63,723 nucleotides of DNA from Muribaculum sp. (GTDB lineage Bacteria; Bacteroidota; Bacteroidia; Bacteroidales; Muribaculaceae). This document shows, one piece after another, positions 1 to 7,640 of this stretch. Within the stretch, counting starts at the first letter, position 1, and every line of letters begins with the position of its first letter. The DNA lies in contig JAMPGE010000001.1 of the NCBI GenBank assembly GCA_023664085.1, forward strand, positions 355,474-419,196, given 5' to 3'. The notes under the pieces are model-generated. The model saw only the letters and a program-made list of their open reading frames with translations. It searched no databases and was not told where the DNA came from. The position numbers were made by a program, and so were the translations under genes.

Positions 1-18
1 GGTCAACATAACAAAAGA

Positions 19-55
19 AGCACCCATTGTAAATCAGCTATTTACAATGGGTGCT
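19..55 (-). terminator. Rho-independent terminator of tRNA-Ser
   Basis: A perfect 15-bp inverted repeat (19-33 against 41-55) with a 7-base loop lies just beyond the 3' end of the tRNA-Ser gene. Read on the minus strand, the stem is followed by a T-rich stretch (TCTTTTGT). Position and U-tract fit an intrinsic terminator for the tRNA transcript. Confidence 0.8.
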
Positions 56-67
56 CAGATAGTGAAG

Positions 68-152
68 CGGAGAGAGAGGGATTCGAACCCCCGGAGCTGT
101 TACACTCAACGGTTTTCAAGACCGCCGCAATCGACCACTCTGCCATCTCTCC
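68..152 (-). tRNA. tRNA-Ser (anticodon UGA)
   Basis: The reverse complement folds as an 85-nt class II tRNA. The 7-bp acceptor stem is GGAGAGA (152-146) against TCTCTCC (75-69), with discriminator G at 68. The anticodon loop reads CTTGAAA, giving anticodon UGA for serine UCA-type codons. There is a long variable arm, as expected for serine, and the T-loop is GTTCGAATC. The 3' CCA is not encoded (GCTT follows), so it must be added after transcription. A promoter upstream and a terminator downstream suggest a monocistronic gene. Confidence 0.95.
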
Positions 153-269
153 TTTGTCGCCTTTTTCGGGCTTTGGTTGAGGCCCGGTTCGTTCGGATTT
201 CAACCTTTGCCTTATGTGTTGGCGTTATATATAAAGGTGTGTCATCCTCCGATGATCCCTTTTCGAGTG

Positions 270-301
270 CAAAGGTAATATTCTTTTTTCACTTTTGCAA
301 A
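270..301 (-). promoter_or_regulatory. Bacteroides-type promoter for tRNA-Ser
   Basis: On the minus strand TTTG (301-298) is followed after 20 bases by TACCTTTG (277-270), matching the -33/-7 consensus of the Bacteroidetes primary sigma factor. It points at the tRNA-Ser gene and leaves a 5' leader of about 110 nt. Confidence 0.7.
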
Positions 302-629
302 AAAATTGTAATTTTGCGGTCAATTTAGAGTCTGTCTCTTTATCTATATTATTCATGCCCTCTCCTACTGCGAAGTCTAATTGCATGAAATTCACGGTGG
401 TACTCGCAAGCCACTTCTTGAATGTAGGATTTACTACATTCTGCGGCGCGACTTTCTGCGCCGATTGTGATTCACACACACTTAGACTTCTCGCTACGGA
501 GTCGGTATGAATAATATAGGTTAAAAAATTCAATGACGGCAGCTGATCGCATTTTTAAACTGCAAACCGGAAATTGCCCTCTGTCGCAGTAAGATAAATG
601 CAATGGGCAAAAGAGATAATTTGCTATAT
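302..629. other. Intergenic region upstream of topA
   Basis: There is no convincing gene here. The short open frames lack family features and start context. The region holds a small hairpin (CGGCGC and GCGCCG around 445-464) and an isolated TAATTTTG on the plus strand at 309-316 that has no -33 element at the right distance. The topA promoter was not identified. Confidence 0.5.
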
Positions 630-3062
630 ATGAAGAATCTTGTAATCGTAGAATCTCCAGCCAAGGCGAAGACTATAGAGAAGTTTCTTGGCCCGGAATA
701 TAAGGTGATGTCCAGCTACGGGCATATACGCGATCTGAGTAAAAAGGATTTGGGTATCTCCGACAGGGGGACGACTTTTGATCCTATTTACGAGATTTCA
801 GATGACAAGAAAGATTTGGTGCGACGGCTGCGCGCGGCGGCTAAGGAGGCTGATATGGTATGGCTTGCGTCCGATGAAGACCGCGAGGGAGAGGCTATAG
901 CATGGCATTTGTATGAAGTGCTGGGCCTAAAACCGGAGAAGACACGCCGTATTGTATTTCATGAGATTACTAAGCCTGCCATAGTGCATGCCATTGAGAA
1001 TCCGCGCGGTATAGACATTGACAGGGTCAATGCTCAGCAGGCGCGGCGTGTGCTGGACCGTCTGGTTGGCTTCGAACTGAGTCCGGTGCTTTGGAAGAAG
1101 ATCAAGCCGGCATTGTCGGCAGGCAGAGTGCAGAGTGTGGCCGTCAGGCTGATCTGCGAGCGGGAGAAAGAGGTGCATGCCTTTAAGGCGGAGCCTTTCT
1201 ATCGTGTATATGGCACTTTTGAGGTTGAAGGCAAGACGTTTAAGGCGGAGCTGCCCCGACGGTTACAGACACTTGAGGAGGCGCGTGTTTTTTTACAGAA
1301 ATGTTCGGGATCGGCTTTCACTGTGGGAGATATCGCTGTAAAGCCGGTGAAGAGATCGCCCCAGCCGCCGTTTACAACGTCAACGCTTCAGCAGGAAGCG
1401 TCCAGACGGTTGGGATTCAGTGTGGCCAATACGATGCGTGTGGCGCAGAAGCTTTATGAGGACGGTCACATCACCTATATGCGAACAGATTCGCTCAATC
1501 TGTCGGCCCTGGCCTTGAAGGATATAGCGGCGCATATCGATTCTGCGTTTGGTTCATCCTATGGCAAGGAGCGCCATTACCATACCAATTCCAAAGGAGC
1601 TCAGGAGGCTCATGAGGCTATCCGCCCTACGTATATATCCCACCGAACGGTTGAGGGGAGTGCGGAAGAGAAGCGTCTGTATGATTTGATATGGCGAAGG
1701 GCCGTGGCTTCTCAGATGGCGGATGCTGTCATGGAGAAGACCAATGTGGAGTTGCAGCGCAGTGGTGACTCGGACCGAAAGGATGACTTCCGTGCCGAAG
1801 GTGAGGTAGTGAAGTTTGACGGATTCCTGAAAGTATATCAGGGTGATTCCGCGGAAAATGATGTCTTGCTTCCTCAGATGCGTACGGGAGAGTCTGTGAT
1901 TCTTGCTGAGGCGCGTGCTACCGAGCGGTTTACGTTGCCTCCCTCCCGCTATTCGGAGGCATCTCTTGTAAAAAAGATGGAAGACCTCGGTATCGGACGT
2001 CCGTCGACCTACGCTCCGACGATATCCACCATCATATCGCGCGACTACGTGAAGCGCGGAGAGAAAGAGGGGGAAAAGAGAGAATACAGGATGCTCACTC
2101 TGGCCGGGCATGATATCACCGAATCGGTGCAGACGGAGAATACCGGATCGGAGAAAGGTAAACTTGTGCCTACGGATGTAGGAATGATCGTAAACGACTT
2201 CCTGACCAAGTATTTTCCGGAGATTTTGGATTATAACTTCACAGCCCGTGTGGAGGAGAAGTTCGATGAAATAGCGGAGGGCAAATTGGGATGGAAGGAT
2301 GAAATAACAGGTTTTTACGGGAATTTTCATCCTCAGATAGAGAGCATAAACTCTATGCGGATGGAGCGCAAGGTTGGCGAACGGATTTTAGGCACCGATC
2401 CCAAGACAGGACGTCCGGTCTCGGTTAAAATCGGGCGGTACGGTCCGGTAGTGCAGATAGGGGAGGCGTCTGATGAGGAGCGCCCGTTGTTTGCGAGCCT
2501 TCAGTCGGACCAGAGTATTGCGGATATCACACTTGAGGAGGCGCTCAGGCTGTTTGAGTTGCCCCGCGAAGTGGGAGAATATGAAGGAAAGAAGCTGACT
2601 GCCGCCTCGGGAAGATTCGGCCCGTATATCAAGTTTGGCGATATGTTTGTATCGATTCCCAAGGATCTGGATCCCAAGACGATTACGGCAGAGGAGTCTG
2701 TGGCGCTCATAGAGGAGAAGCGTAAAAAGGAGGCACAGAGTCTGATTAAGACATATGCGGAAATGCCAGGCCTCGAAGTGCGCAGAGGGCGATTCGGTCC
2801 CTATCTCGCCTATAAGCCTGAAGGAGCGCGGAAGGCTGTGAATTATAAGATACCTAAGACTACAGATCCGGAGTCCCTTACTTATGAGGAAGCGGCAAGG
2901 CTGATGGAAGAACAGAAGGAGCCCGGCACGAAGAAAGCGTCAAAGTCGAGTGGCGCGGCCAAGGGGACCGCACAGAAGAAGAGTGCTTCCAAAACGGGCA
3001 CGTCGAAGACGAAGGAAACAAAAAAGACAACGGTAAAAAAGACAACAACGAAGAAGAAATAA
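630..3062 (+). CDS. topA: DNA topoisomerase I
   Basis: Type IA topoisomerase that relaxes negatively supercoiled DNA by cutting one strand. The protein is about 810 residues from the ATG at 630. An in-frame ATG at 603 is possible, but the family normally begins at MKNLVIVESPAKAKTIEKF, which is the start of the TOPRIM domain. The acidic TOPRIM motif DREGEAIAWHL is near residue 84. The active-site tyrosine is Tyr283 in GHITYMRTDS. The C-terminus lacks the Cys4 zinc fingers of the E. coli enzyme and instead has three GRxGPY-type repeats (roughly 590-760), followed by a Lys/Thr/Ser-rich basic tail likely to bind DNA. Its stop codon directly abuts the prfB start, so the two are probably co-transcribed. 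Confidence 0.97.
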   Translation: MKNLVIVESPAKAKTIEKFLGPEYKVMSSYGHIRDLSKKDLGISDRGTTFDPIYEISDDKKDLVRRLRAAAKEADMVWLASDEDREGEAIAWHLYEVLGLKPEKTRRIVFHEITKPAIVHAIENPRGIDIDRVNAQQARRVLDRLVGFELSPVLWKKIKPALSAGRVQSVAVRLICEREKEVHAFKAEPFYRVYGTFEVEGKTFKAELPRRLQTLEEARVFLQKCSGSAFTVGDIAVKPVKRSPQPPFTTSTLQQEASRRLGFSVANTMRVAQKLYEDGHITYMRTDSLNLSALALKDIAAHIDSAFGSSYGKERHYHTNSKGAQEAHEAIRPTYISHRTVEGSAEEKRLYDLIWRRAVASQMADAVMEKTNVELQRSGDSDRKDDFRAEGEVVKFDGFLKVYQGDSAENDVLLPQMRTGESVILAEARATERFTLPPSRYSEASLVKKMEDLGIGRPSTYAPTISTIISRDYVKRGEKEGEKREYRMLTLAGHDITESVQTENTGSEKGKLVPTDVGMIVNDFLTKYFPEILDYNFTARVEEKFDEIAEGKLGWKDEITGFYGNFHPQIESINSMRMERKVGERILGTDPKTGRPVSVKIGRYGPVVQIGEASDEERPLFASLQSDQSIADITLEEALRLFELPREVGEYEGKKLTAASGRFGPYIKFGDMFVSIPKDLDPKTITAEESVALIEEKRKKEAQSLIKTYAEMPGLEVRRGRFGPYLAYKPEGARKAVNYKIPKTTDPESLTYEEAARLMEEQKEPGTKKASKSSGAAKGTAQKKSASKTGTSKTKETKKTTVKKTTTKKK

Positions 3063-4178
3063 ATGACCACTCAGGAACAACTCAAAGAAGCTCGGGAGCG
3101 TGTGGACGCCTTGGGTAAATATCTTGATATAGACTCCAAGAAAATCGAAGTGGAGGAAGAGGAACTGCGCACACACGTGCCGGATTTCTGGGAACACCGG
3201 GATGCGGCCGAGGCACAGATGCGCAAGATCAAGGAACTGCATTTCTGGATAGATTCCTATACGGCTCTGCAGAAGCAGGTGGAGGAATTGGAATTGGCCT
3301 TTGATTTTGTGAAGGAAGGATTGGTGACAGAAGAAGAGGTGGATGCCAATTATGATACGTTGGTTCAGAGTCTTGAGAAACTTGAGCTTCGCAACATGCT
3401 GCGACGCGAGGAAGACAAGCTTGGAGTGGTGTTGAAGATCAACTCCGGTGCGGGAGGCACAGAGAGTCAGGACTGGGCACAGATGCTGATGCGTCTGTAT
3501 TTGCGCTATGCAGAACGCCACGGCTACAAGACGTCGATAGCGCAGCTGCTCGAAGGAGACGATGCCGGCATTAAATCGGTGACAATAAATATCGAAGGAG
3601 ATTATGCCTATGGCTTTCTTAAGTCGGAAAACGGAGTGCACCGTCTGGTGCGTGTAAGCCCGTATAATGCGCAGGGCAAGCGAATGACGAGTTTCGCCTC
3701 GGTGTTTGTGACGCCATTGGTCGACGATACGATAGAGGTGACGGTGCAGCCGGCCCTTGTGTCGTGGGATACATTCCGCTCGGGCGGTGCCGGCGGTCAG
3801 AATGTGAATAAGGTGGAATCCGGAGTGCGTCTGCGCTACCAGTATAAGGATCCCTACACCGGTGAGGAGGAGGAGATTCTGATAGAAAACACCGAGACAC
3901 GAGACCAGCCTAAAAACAAAGAGAACGCCATGCGCCAGTTGCGCTCCATACTTTATGAAAAAGAATTGCGTCACCGCATGGAGGAGCAGGCCAAGGTAGA
4001 GGCCGGCAAGAAAAAGATAGAGTGGGGAAGTCAGATCCGCAGCTATGTGTTCGACGATCGGCGGGTGAAAGACCATCGCACCAACTATCAGACCTCTGAT
4101 GTGAACTCAGTGATGGATGGTGAGATCGATGAATTCATCAAGGCGTACCTGATGCAGTTTGCCGGAGAAGAACAATGA
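3063..4178 (+). CDS. prfB: Peptide chain release factor 2
   Basis: Class I release factor that reads UGA/UAA in the ribosomal A site and triggers peptide release. It is 371 residues, close to the usual RF2 length. The catalytic GGQ is at residues 244-246 (GGAGGQNVNK). The stop-recognition tripeptide, SPF in E. coli RF2, reads SPY at 199-201. The frame is uninterrupted: at the position of the E. coli programmed frameshift (GGG TAT CTT TGA C) the sequence is TAT CTT GAT ATA with no extra base. Autoregulatory +1 frameshifting is therefore absent. The ATG immediately follows the topA stop codon. Confidence 0.96.
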   Translation: MTTQEQLKEARERVDALGKYLDIDSKKIEVEEEELRTHVPDFWEHRDAAEAQMRKIKELHFWIDSYTALQKQVEELELAFDFVKEGLVTEEEVDANYDTLVQSLEKLELRNMLRREEDKLGVVLKINSGAGGTESQDWAQMLMRLYLRYAERHGYKTSIAQLLEGDDAGIKSVTINIEGDYAYGFLKSENGVHRLVRVSPYNAQGKRMTSFASVFVTPLVDDTIEVTVQPALVSWDTFRSGGAGGQNVNKVESGVRLRYQYKDPYTGEEEEILIENTETRDQPKNKENAMRQLRSILYEKELRHRMEEQAKVEAGKKKIEWGSQIRSYVFDDRRVKDHRTNYQTSDVNSVMDGEIDEFIKAYLMQFAGEEQ

Positions 4179-4182
4179 AATA

Positions 4183-4214
4183 ACAACGTTTTGGAGTTTT
4201 TTTCAAAACGTTGT
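4183..4214. other. Inverted repeat after prfB
   Basis: An 11-bp perfect inverted repeat (4183-4193 with 4204-4214) has its run of T inside the 10-base loop rather than after the stem. It could end the topA-prfB transcript, but it is not a canonical intrinsic terminator. Confidence 0.4.
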
Positions 4215-4230
4215 GGTTTAGTAGTCTGTG

Positions 4231-4572
4231 GGGCTTATGGGGCTTATGGGGCTTATGGGCCTTATGGGGGCTTATGAGCCTTATGGGCCTTATGAGCCTT
4301 ATGGGCCTTATGGGGCTTATGGGAGCTTATGGGCCTTATGGGGCTTATGGGCTTATGGGGCTTATGGGAGCTTATGGGGCTTATGGGGCTTATGAGCTTT
4401 ATGGGGCTTATGAGGCTTATGGGGCTTATGGGCCTTATGGGGCTTATGGGCTTATGGGGCTTATGAGCTTTATGGGGCTTATGAGGCTTATGAGGCTTAT
4501 GGGGCTTATGGGGCTTATGAGCTTTATGGGGCTTATGAGGCTTATGAGGCTTATGGGGCTTATGGGGCTTAT
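4231..4572. repeat. Minisatellite, about 38 copies of GGGGCTTAT
   Basis: About 38 tandem units of 8-10 bp, mostly GGGGCTTAT, with variants GGGCCTTAT, GAGCTTTAT, GAGGCTTAT and the 10-mer GGGAGCTTAT. The last twelve units form two exact copies of a six-unit (54-bp) higher-order repeat, showing recent duplication of a block. The array sits between the convergent genes prfB and fbp. The forward frame stays open over it only because the unit contains no stop codon in any forward frame, so it is not called as a gene. Confidence 0.9.
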
Positions 4573-4598
4573 AAAATAATATAATTGGGTAATAATAT

Positions 4599-4630
4599 AA
4601 TTGAGTCCACTTGAAATAGTGGACTCAATT
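4599..4630 (-). terminator. Terminator hairpin downstream of fbp
   Basis: A 13-bp perfect inverted repeat (4599-4611 with 4618-4630) with a 6-base loop lies just past the fbp stop codon. An AT-rich, T-containing stretch follows on the minus strand. It may also work in the other direction for readthrough out of the repeat array. Confidence 0.6.
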
Positions 4631-4652
4631 GGTATTTCGATTGGTGTTTTAG

Positions 4653-6647
4653 TTATTTGATTAGTCCGTGTCGGTAAGCGTAGAGGAGTTCCTTCAGTTC
4701 GTCGATCTGGCTTTGGAGTTCTTCACCTTTGTCGGTGTCTTTGACGCGCAGGCGCTTGGTGTTGAGCTCCACGATATAGGTGGTGGAGACGATGTCGGTG
4801 GCTCGTTTCACGGCATCTTCGGCGGAAGAGAAGGGTTCGTGCTGCACGAGTTGGAATCCCTGGGAGTGATATACGAGTGTATATCCGGCGATGCCTGTGG
4901 TGTCGTGATATGCTTTTGCGAAACCGCCGTCGATCACCATTAGTTTTCCGTTGGCCTTAATGGGGCTTTCGCCTTTTCCGGCTTTTACGGGCACGTGGCC
5001 GTTGATGATGTGGCGGTGGGTGCCTTTTACACCGAAATTATCGAGAATGGCGTCGCATACTTTCTCATTGTCGCGGAGTTTGTAGTAATGACCTTTCTCC
5101 TCATGTCTGGGTTCTTTCTCGGTGAGGAAATATCGTTCGAAGGTGGCCATTTTTCTTTTGTCGAAGAGGGGTGAGTCCGGACCGCACCAGAAGTAAAGAT
5201 ACATGTCGACGGCATACTTGCGGAGCTTCTCGGGGGTGTCGGAGTTGAATGCGGAGCGCATAAGCATTCCTGTCTGGTCGAGCAGATCTTTTCCTTTGTA
5301 TTTTTTTCTGCCGATTTTTACTTCCTTGAAGCTGCCGTCGGCGTTGAGGGGCACGGCGGCGTGGAAGAGGAGGTTGGAATTGTAGATTCCGTACATGTCG
5401 CCGTGGGAGAGGAAAAGGCCGATATGCTGCTTGAGATGTTCGCAGACAGCAAATGAGTGTACGAGTTTTTCTGTGAGTTCCAGTTCTTCCGGAGTGAGCT
5501 TTTCGGGATCGTCGGGGTCTATGGTCGGGAAGTTGGAGTCGAGCAGGGGATAGCTGATTCCGTCCACGTCGACGGTGCCCTCTTCGAAATTAATCTTAGT
5601 GAGGAGGCATCGGTCTTCCATATTCCATTCGGGATGGCGGCGAATCATTGCGGCCTCGAGTTTGAATTGGATAATTGTGATTGCTTTCTGCATCTTGGCG
5701 ATGAGCAGGCGGCTTTTCTGGGAGAGGGAGGTGTCGTCGGCGCTCACTTTCGGCAGGAAGATGGTGCAGGGGTCGTCGCGGTAAGCCTCCATGGCGAAAG
5801 TGACGAGCGGCACGAGGTTGATGCCGTAGCCGTCTTCGAGGGTGGTCATGTTGTCGTAGCGCAGACATATACGCACCACGTTGGCGATGCAGCATTCGTT
5901 GCCGGCGCAAGCCCCCATCCAGAGAGCATCGTGGTTGCCCCACTGGATGTCGAAATCCTTGAGACCCATGAGGTGGTCGAGGATAAGGTGGGCTCCGGGG
6001 CCGCGGTCGTAAATATCTCCGAGGATATGGAGCTGGTCGATGCTCAGGCGCTGAATCACACGGCAAATGGCTTTGATAAACTGATCGGCCTGCCCTGTGG
6101 AGATTATTGTCTCCACGATGCGGTTGTAGTACATCATCTTGTCTTCGCCGCTGGGAGTCTCATGCAGGAGCTCTTCGATAATATAGGCGAATTCGCGGGG
6201 GAGGGATTTTCTCACCTTCGAACGGGTATATTTTGAAGACACCACTTGAAGCACCTTCACGAGCCGATGAAGGGTGATGTGGTAGAAATCCACGATGTTT
6301 TTCTCGGTGGCCTTAACCAGTTCGAGTTTTCTGCCGGGGTAATAAATAAGAGTGCAAAGCTGCCTGATTTCTTCTTCGCGCATGGATGTGGAGAAAAGTT
6401 CGGTCACTTTACGCTTGATGTCGCCGGAAGCGTTTTTGAGTATATGGCTGAAGGCTTCGTATTCGCCGTGGATGTCGGCCACGAAATGCTCGGTGCCTTT
6501 GGGGAGGTTGAGAATAGCCTCGAGATTGATGATCTCGGTGGCGGCGGCTGAGACGTTGCTGAAGTTTTGGCTCAGCAATTCAAGTATGCGTCGGTCGGAT
6601 TCAATCTCGGCGGGAGTGAATTGTGTTTTTGCAGTTGGTTCGTTCAT
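4653..6647 (-). CDS. fbp: Fructose-1,6-bisphosphatase, class III
   Basis: Gluconeogenic enzyme converting fructose 1,6-bisphosphate to fructose 6-phosphate in the cytoplasm. It is 664 residues from the ATG at 6647, a typical length for the large class III (Firmicutes/Bacteroidetes) type. A longer frame to 6683 adds 12 residues with no family likeness. Metallophosphoesterase motifs are visible: VADIHGEYEAF (Asp58, His60), GDIYDRGPG and WGNHDALWMG in the middle, and NGHVPVKAGKGESPIKANG near the C-terminus. A TACCTTTG box lies upstream on this strand at 6678-6671 without a well-spaced -33 element. It is divergent from the dehydrogenase gene. Confidence 0.96.
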   Translation of the reverse strand: MNEPTAKTQFTPAEIESDRRILELLSQNFSNVSAAATEIINLEAILNLPKGTEHFVADIHGEYEAFSHILKNASGDIKRKVTELFSTSMREEEIRQLCTLIYYPGRKLELVKATEKNIVDFYHITLHRLVKVLQVVSSKYTRSKVRKSLPREFAYIIEELLHETPSGEDKMMYYNRIVETIISTGQADQFIKAICRVIQRLSIDQLHILGDIYDRGPGAHLILDHLMGLKDFDIQWGNHDALWMGACAGNECCIANVVRICLRYDNMTTLEDGYGINLVPLVTFAMEAYRDDPCTIFLPKVSADDTSLSQKSRLLIAKMQKAITIIQFKLEAAMIRRHPEWNMEDRCLLTKINFEEGTVDVDGISYPLLDSNFPTIDPDDPEKLTPEELELTEKLVHSFAVCEHLKQHIGLFLSHGDMYGIYNSNLLFHAAVPLNADGSFKEVKIGRKKYKGKDLLDQTGMLMRSAFNSDTPEKLRKYAVDMYLYFWCGPDSPLFDKRKMATFERYFLTEKEPRHEEKGHYYKLRDNEKVCDAILDNFGVKGTHRHIINGHVPVKAGKGESPIKANGKLMVIDGGFAKAYHDTTGIAGYTLVYHSQGFQLVQHEPFSSAEDAVKRATDIVSTTYIVELNTKRLRVKDTDKGEELQSQIDELKELLYAYRHGLIK

Positions 6648-6743
6648 GGTATAGTATGGTGAATATGCGGCAAAGGTAAGCAAAATTTTTCATGCGGGGG
6701 AGTCAAAACGCAACAAATTGGGATAAAATTCTGTTAGAAAGAC

Positions 6744-7499
6744 ATGAAAAGAATAGTAATAATGGGAGCCTCTTCAGGTATAGGAAAGGCACTTGCCGAG
6801 ACTTTGGCATCACGCGGAGTGCGTGTGGGGCTTGCCGCTCGGCATACGTCACCGCTTGAGGATCTGAAAAGAAGATGGCCCGACGAGGTGGAATATGAAA
6901 GAATAGACGTAAATTCCCGGGAAGGTCCGTCCAGACTGTTCGGGTTGGTGTCGCGTCTGGGAGGAATGGATATATATATCCACGTGGCGGGCATCGGTTA
7001 TGATAATCCGGATTTGAACCCGGACCGGGAGGCATCGATCATAGAGACGAATGCATCCGGATTCGCGAGGATGACGTCTGCGGTCTTCGATTGGTATCGC
7101 TCAAGAGGATTGAGGGGCAGAATCGTGGGCGTCACGAGTGTGGCGGGCACAAAGGGGATCGGAATATATTCGGCCTATTCGGCCTCTAAGAAATGTGCGC
7201 AGACATATCTCACGGCGCTTGCCCAGCTGGCATGCAGTGAAGGACTTGATATAGGGGTCACCGACATCCGTCCGGGCTGGATACGCACGCCATTGCTTCA
7301 CGAAGATGTGAAATACCCCATGGAAATGTCGGAGAGATATGCTGTGGTGTTGATACTTAGAGCAATAGTGGAGAGACGGCGGGTGGCCTATATCGATTGT
7401 CGGTGGGGTATATTGAGTCGGCTTTGGAGAGCAATGCCGGAGGCATTATGGATAAAATTGGGAGGTATGGTTTCGAGGATTTGTGAAAATAAAAAATAA
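6744..7499 (+). CDS. Short-chain dehydrogenase/reductase
   Basis: NAD(P)-dependent oxidoreductase of the classical SDR family, 251 residues. The N-terminal Rossmann motif is GASSGIG (8-14), and an Ala-Arg after the second strand would suit NADP. The catalytic Tyr145 and Lys149 lie in YSASKK, with Ser131 in the preceding VTSVAG. The usual NNAG structural motif reads HVAG. The C-terminus (SRLWRAMPEALWIKLGGMV) is hydrophobic and may touch the membrane. The substrate cannot be told from sequence. It stands alone between fbp (divergent) and gyrB, whose promoter overlaps its 3' end. Confidence 0.88.
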   Translation: MKRIVIMGASSGIGKALAETLASRGVRVGLAARHTSPLEDLKRRWPDEVEYERIDVNSREGPSRLFGLVSRLGGMDIYIHVAGIGYDNPDLNPDREASIIETNASGFARMTSAVFDWYRSRGLRGRIVGVTSVAGTKGIGIYSAYSASKKCAQTYLTALAQLACSEGLDIGVTDIRPGWIRTPLLHEDVKYPMEMSERYAVVLILRAIVERRRVAYIDCRWGILSRLWRAMPEALWIKLGGMVSRICENKK

Positions 7500-7511
7500 A
7501 TGCTAAATTTG
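7480..7511 (+). promoter_or_regulatory. Promoter for gyrB-rfbB
   Basis: TTTG at 7480-7483, then 20 bases, then TAAATTTG at 7504-7511, a full match to the Bacteroidetes -33/-7 consensus. The -33 box lies inside the end of the dehydrogenase gene. The gyrB ATG is about 125 bases downstream of the likely start site. Confidence 0.75.
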
Positions 7512-7640
7512 TAGTGAAATTCCCTATGCGGCGGAAGAAAGCCTGGGGAGATGTCCGGGGAGAATCCCAATGATGCAAAAAAGCTGAACGAAGGGAGAAA
7601 TCCAAACATCACCGGATAAAGACTACAGAAAAGAAAAGCA

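Noticed and set aside
225..533. Open frames on both strands between tRNA-Ser and topA
   Set aside because: Short, overlapping on opposite strands, and crossing the tRNA promoter; no motifs.
3090..3140. Programmed +1 frameshift in prfB
   Set aside because: The sequence reads TAT CTT GAT with no in-frame UGA, so the gene is continuous.
2940..4076. 378-codon minus-strand open frame opposite prfB
   Set aside because: Shadow of prfB and the end of topA; composition is typical of antisense frames.
4211..4579. 122-codon open frame across the minisatellite
   Set aside because: The repeat unit has no stop codon in any forward frame, so the open frame is automatic. The product would be a Gly/Leu/Met/Tyr repeat that switches frame at each 8- or 10-bp unit.
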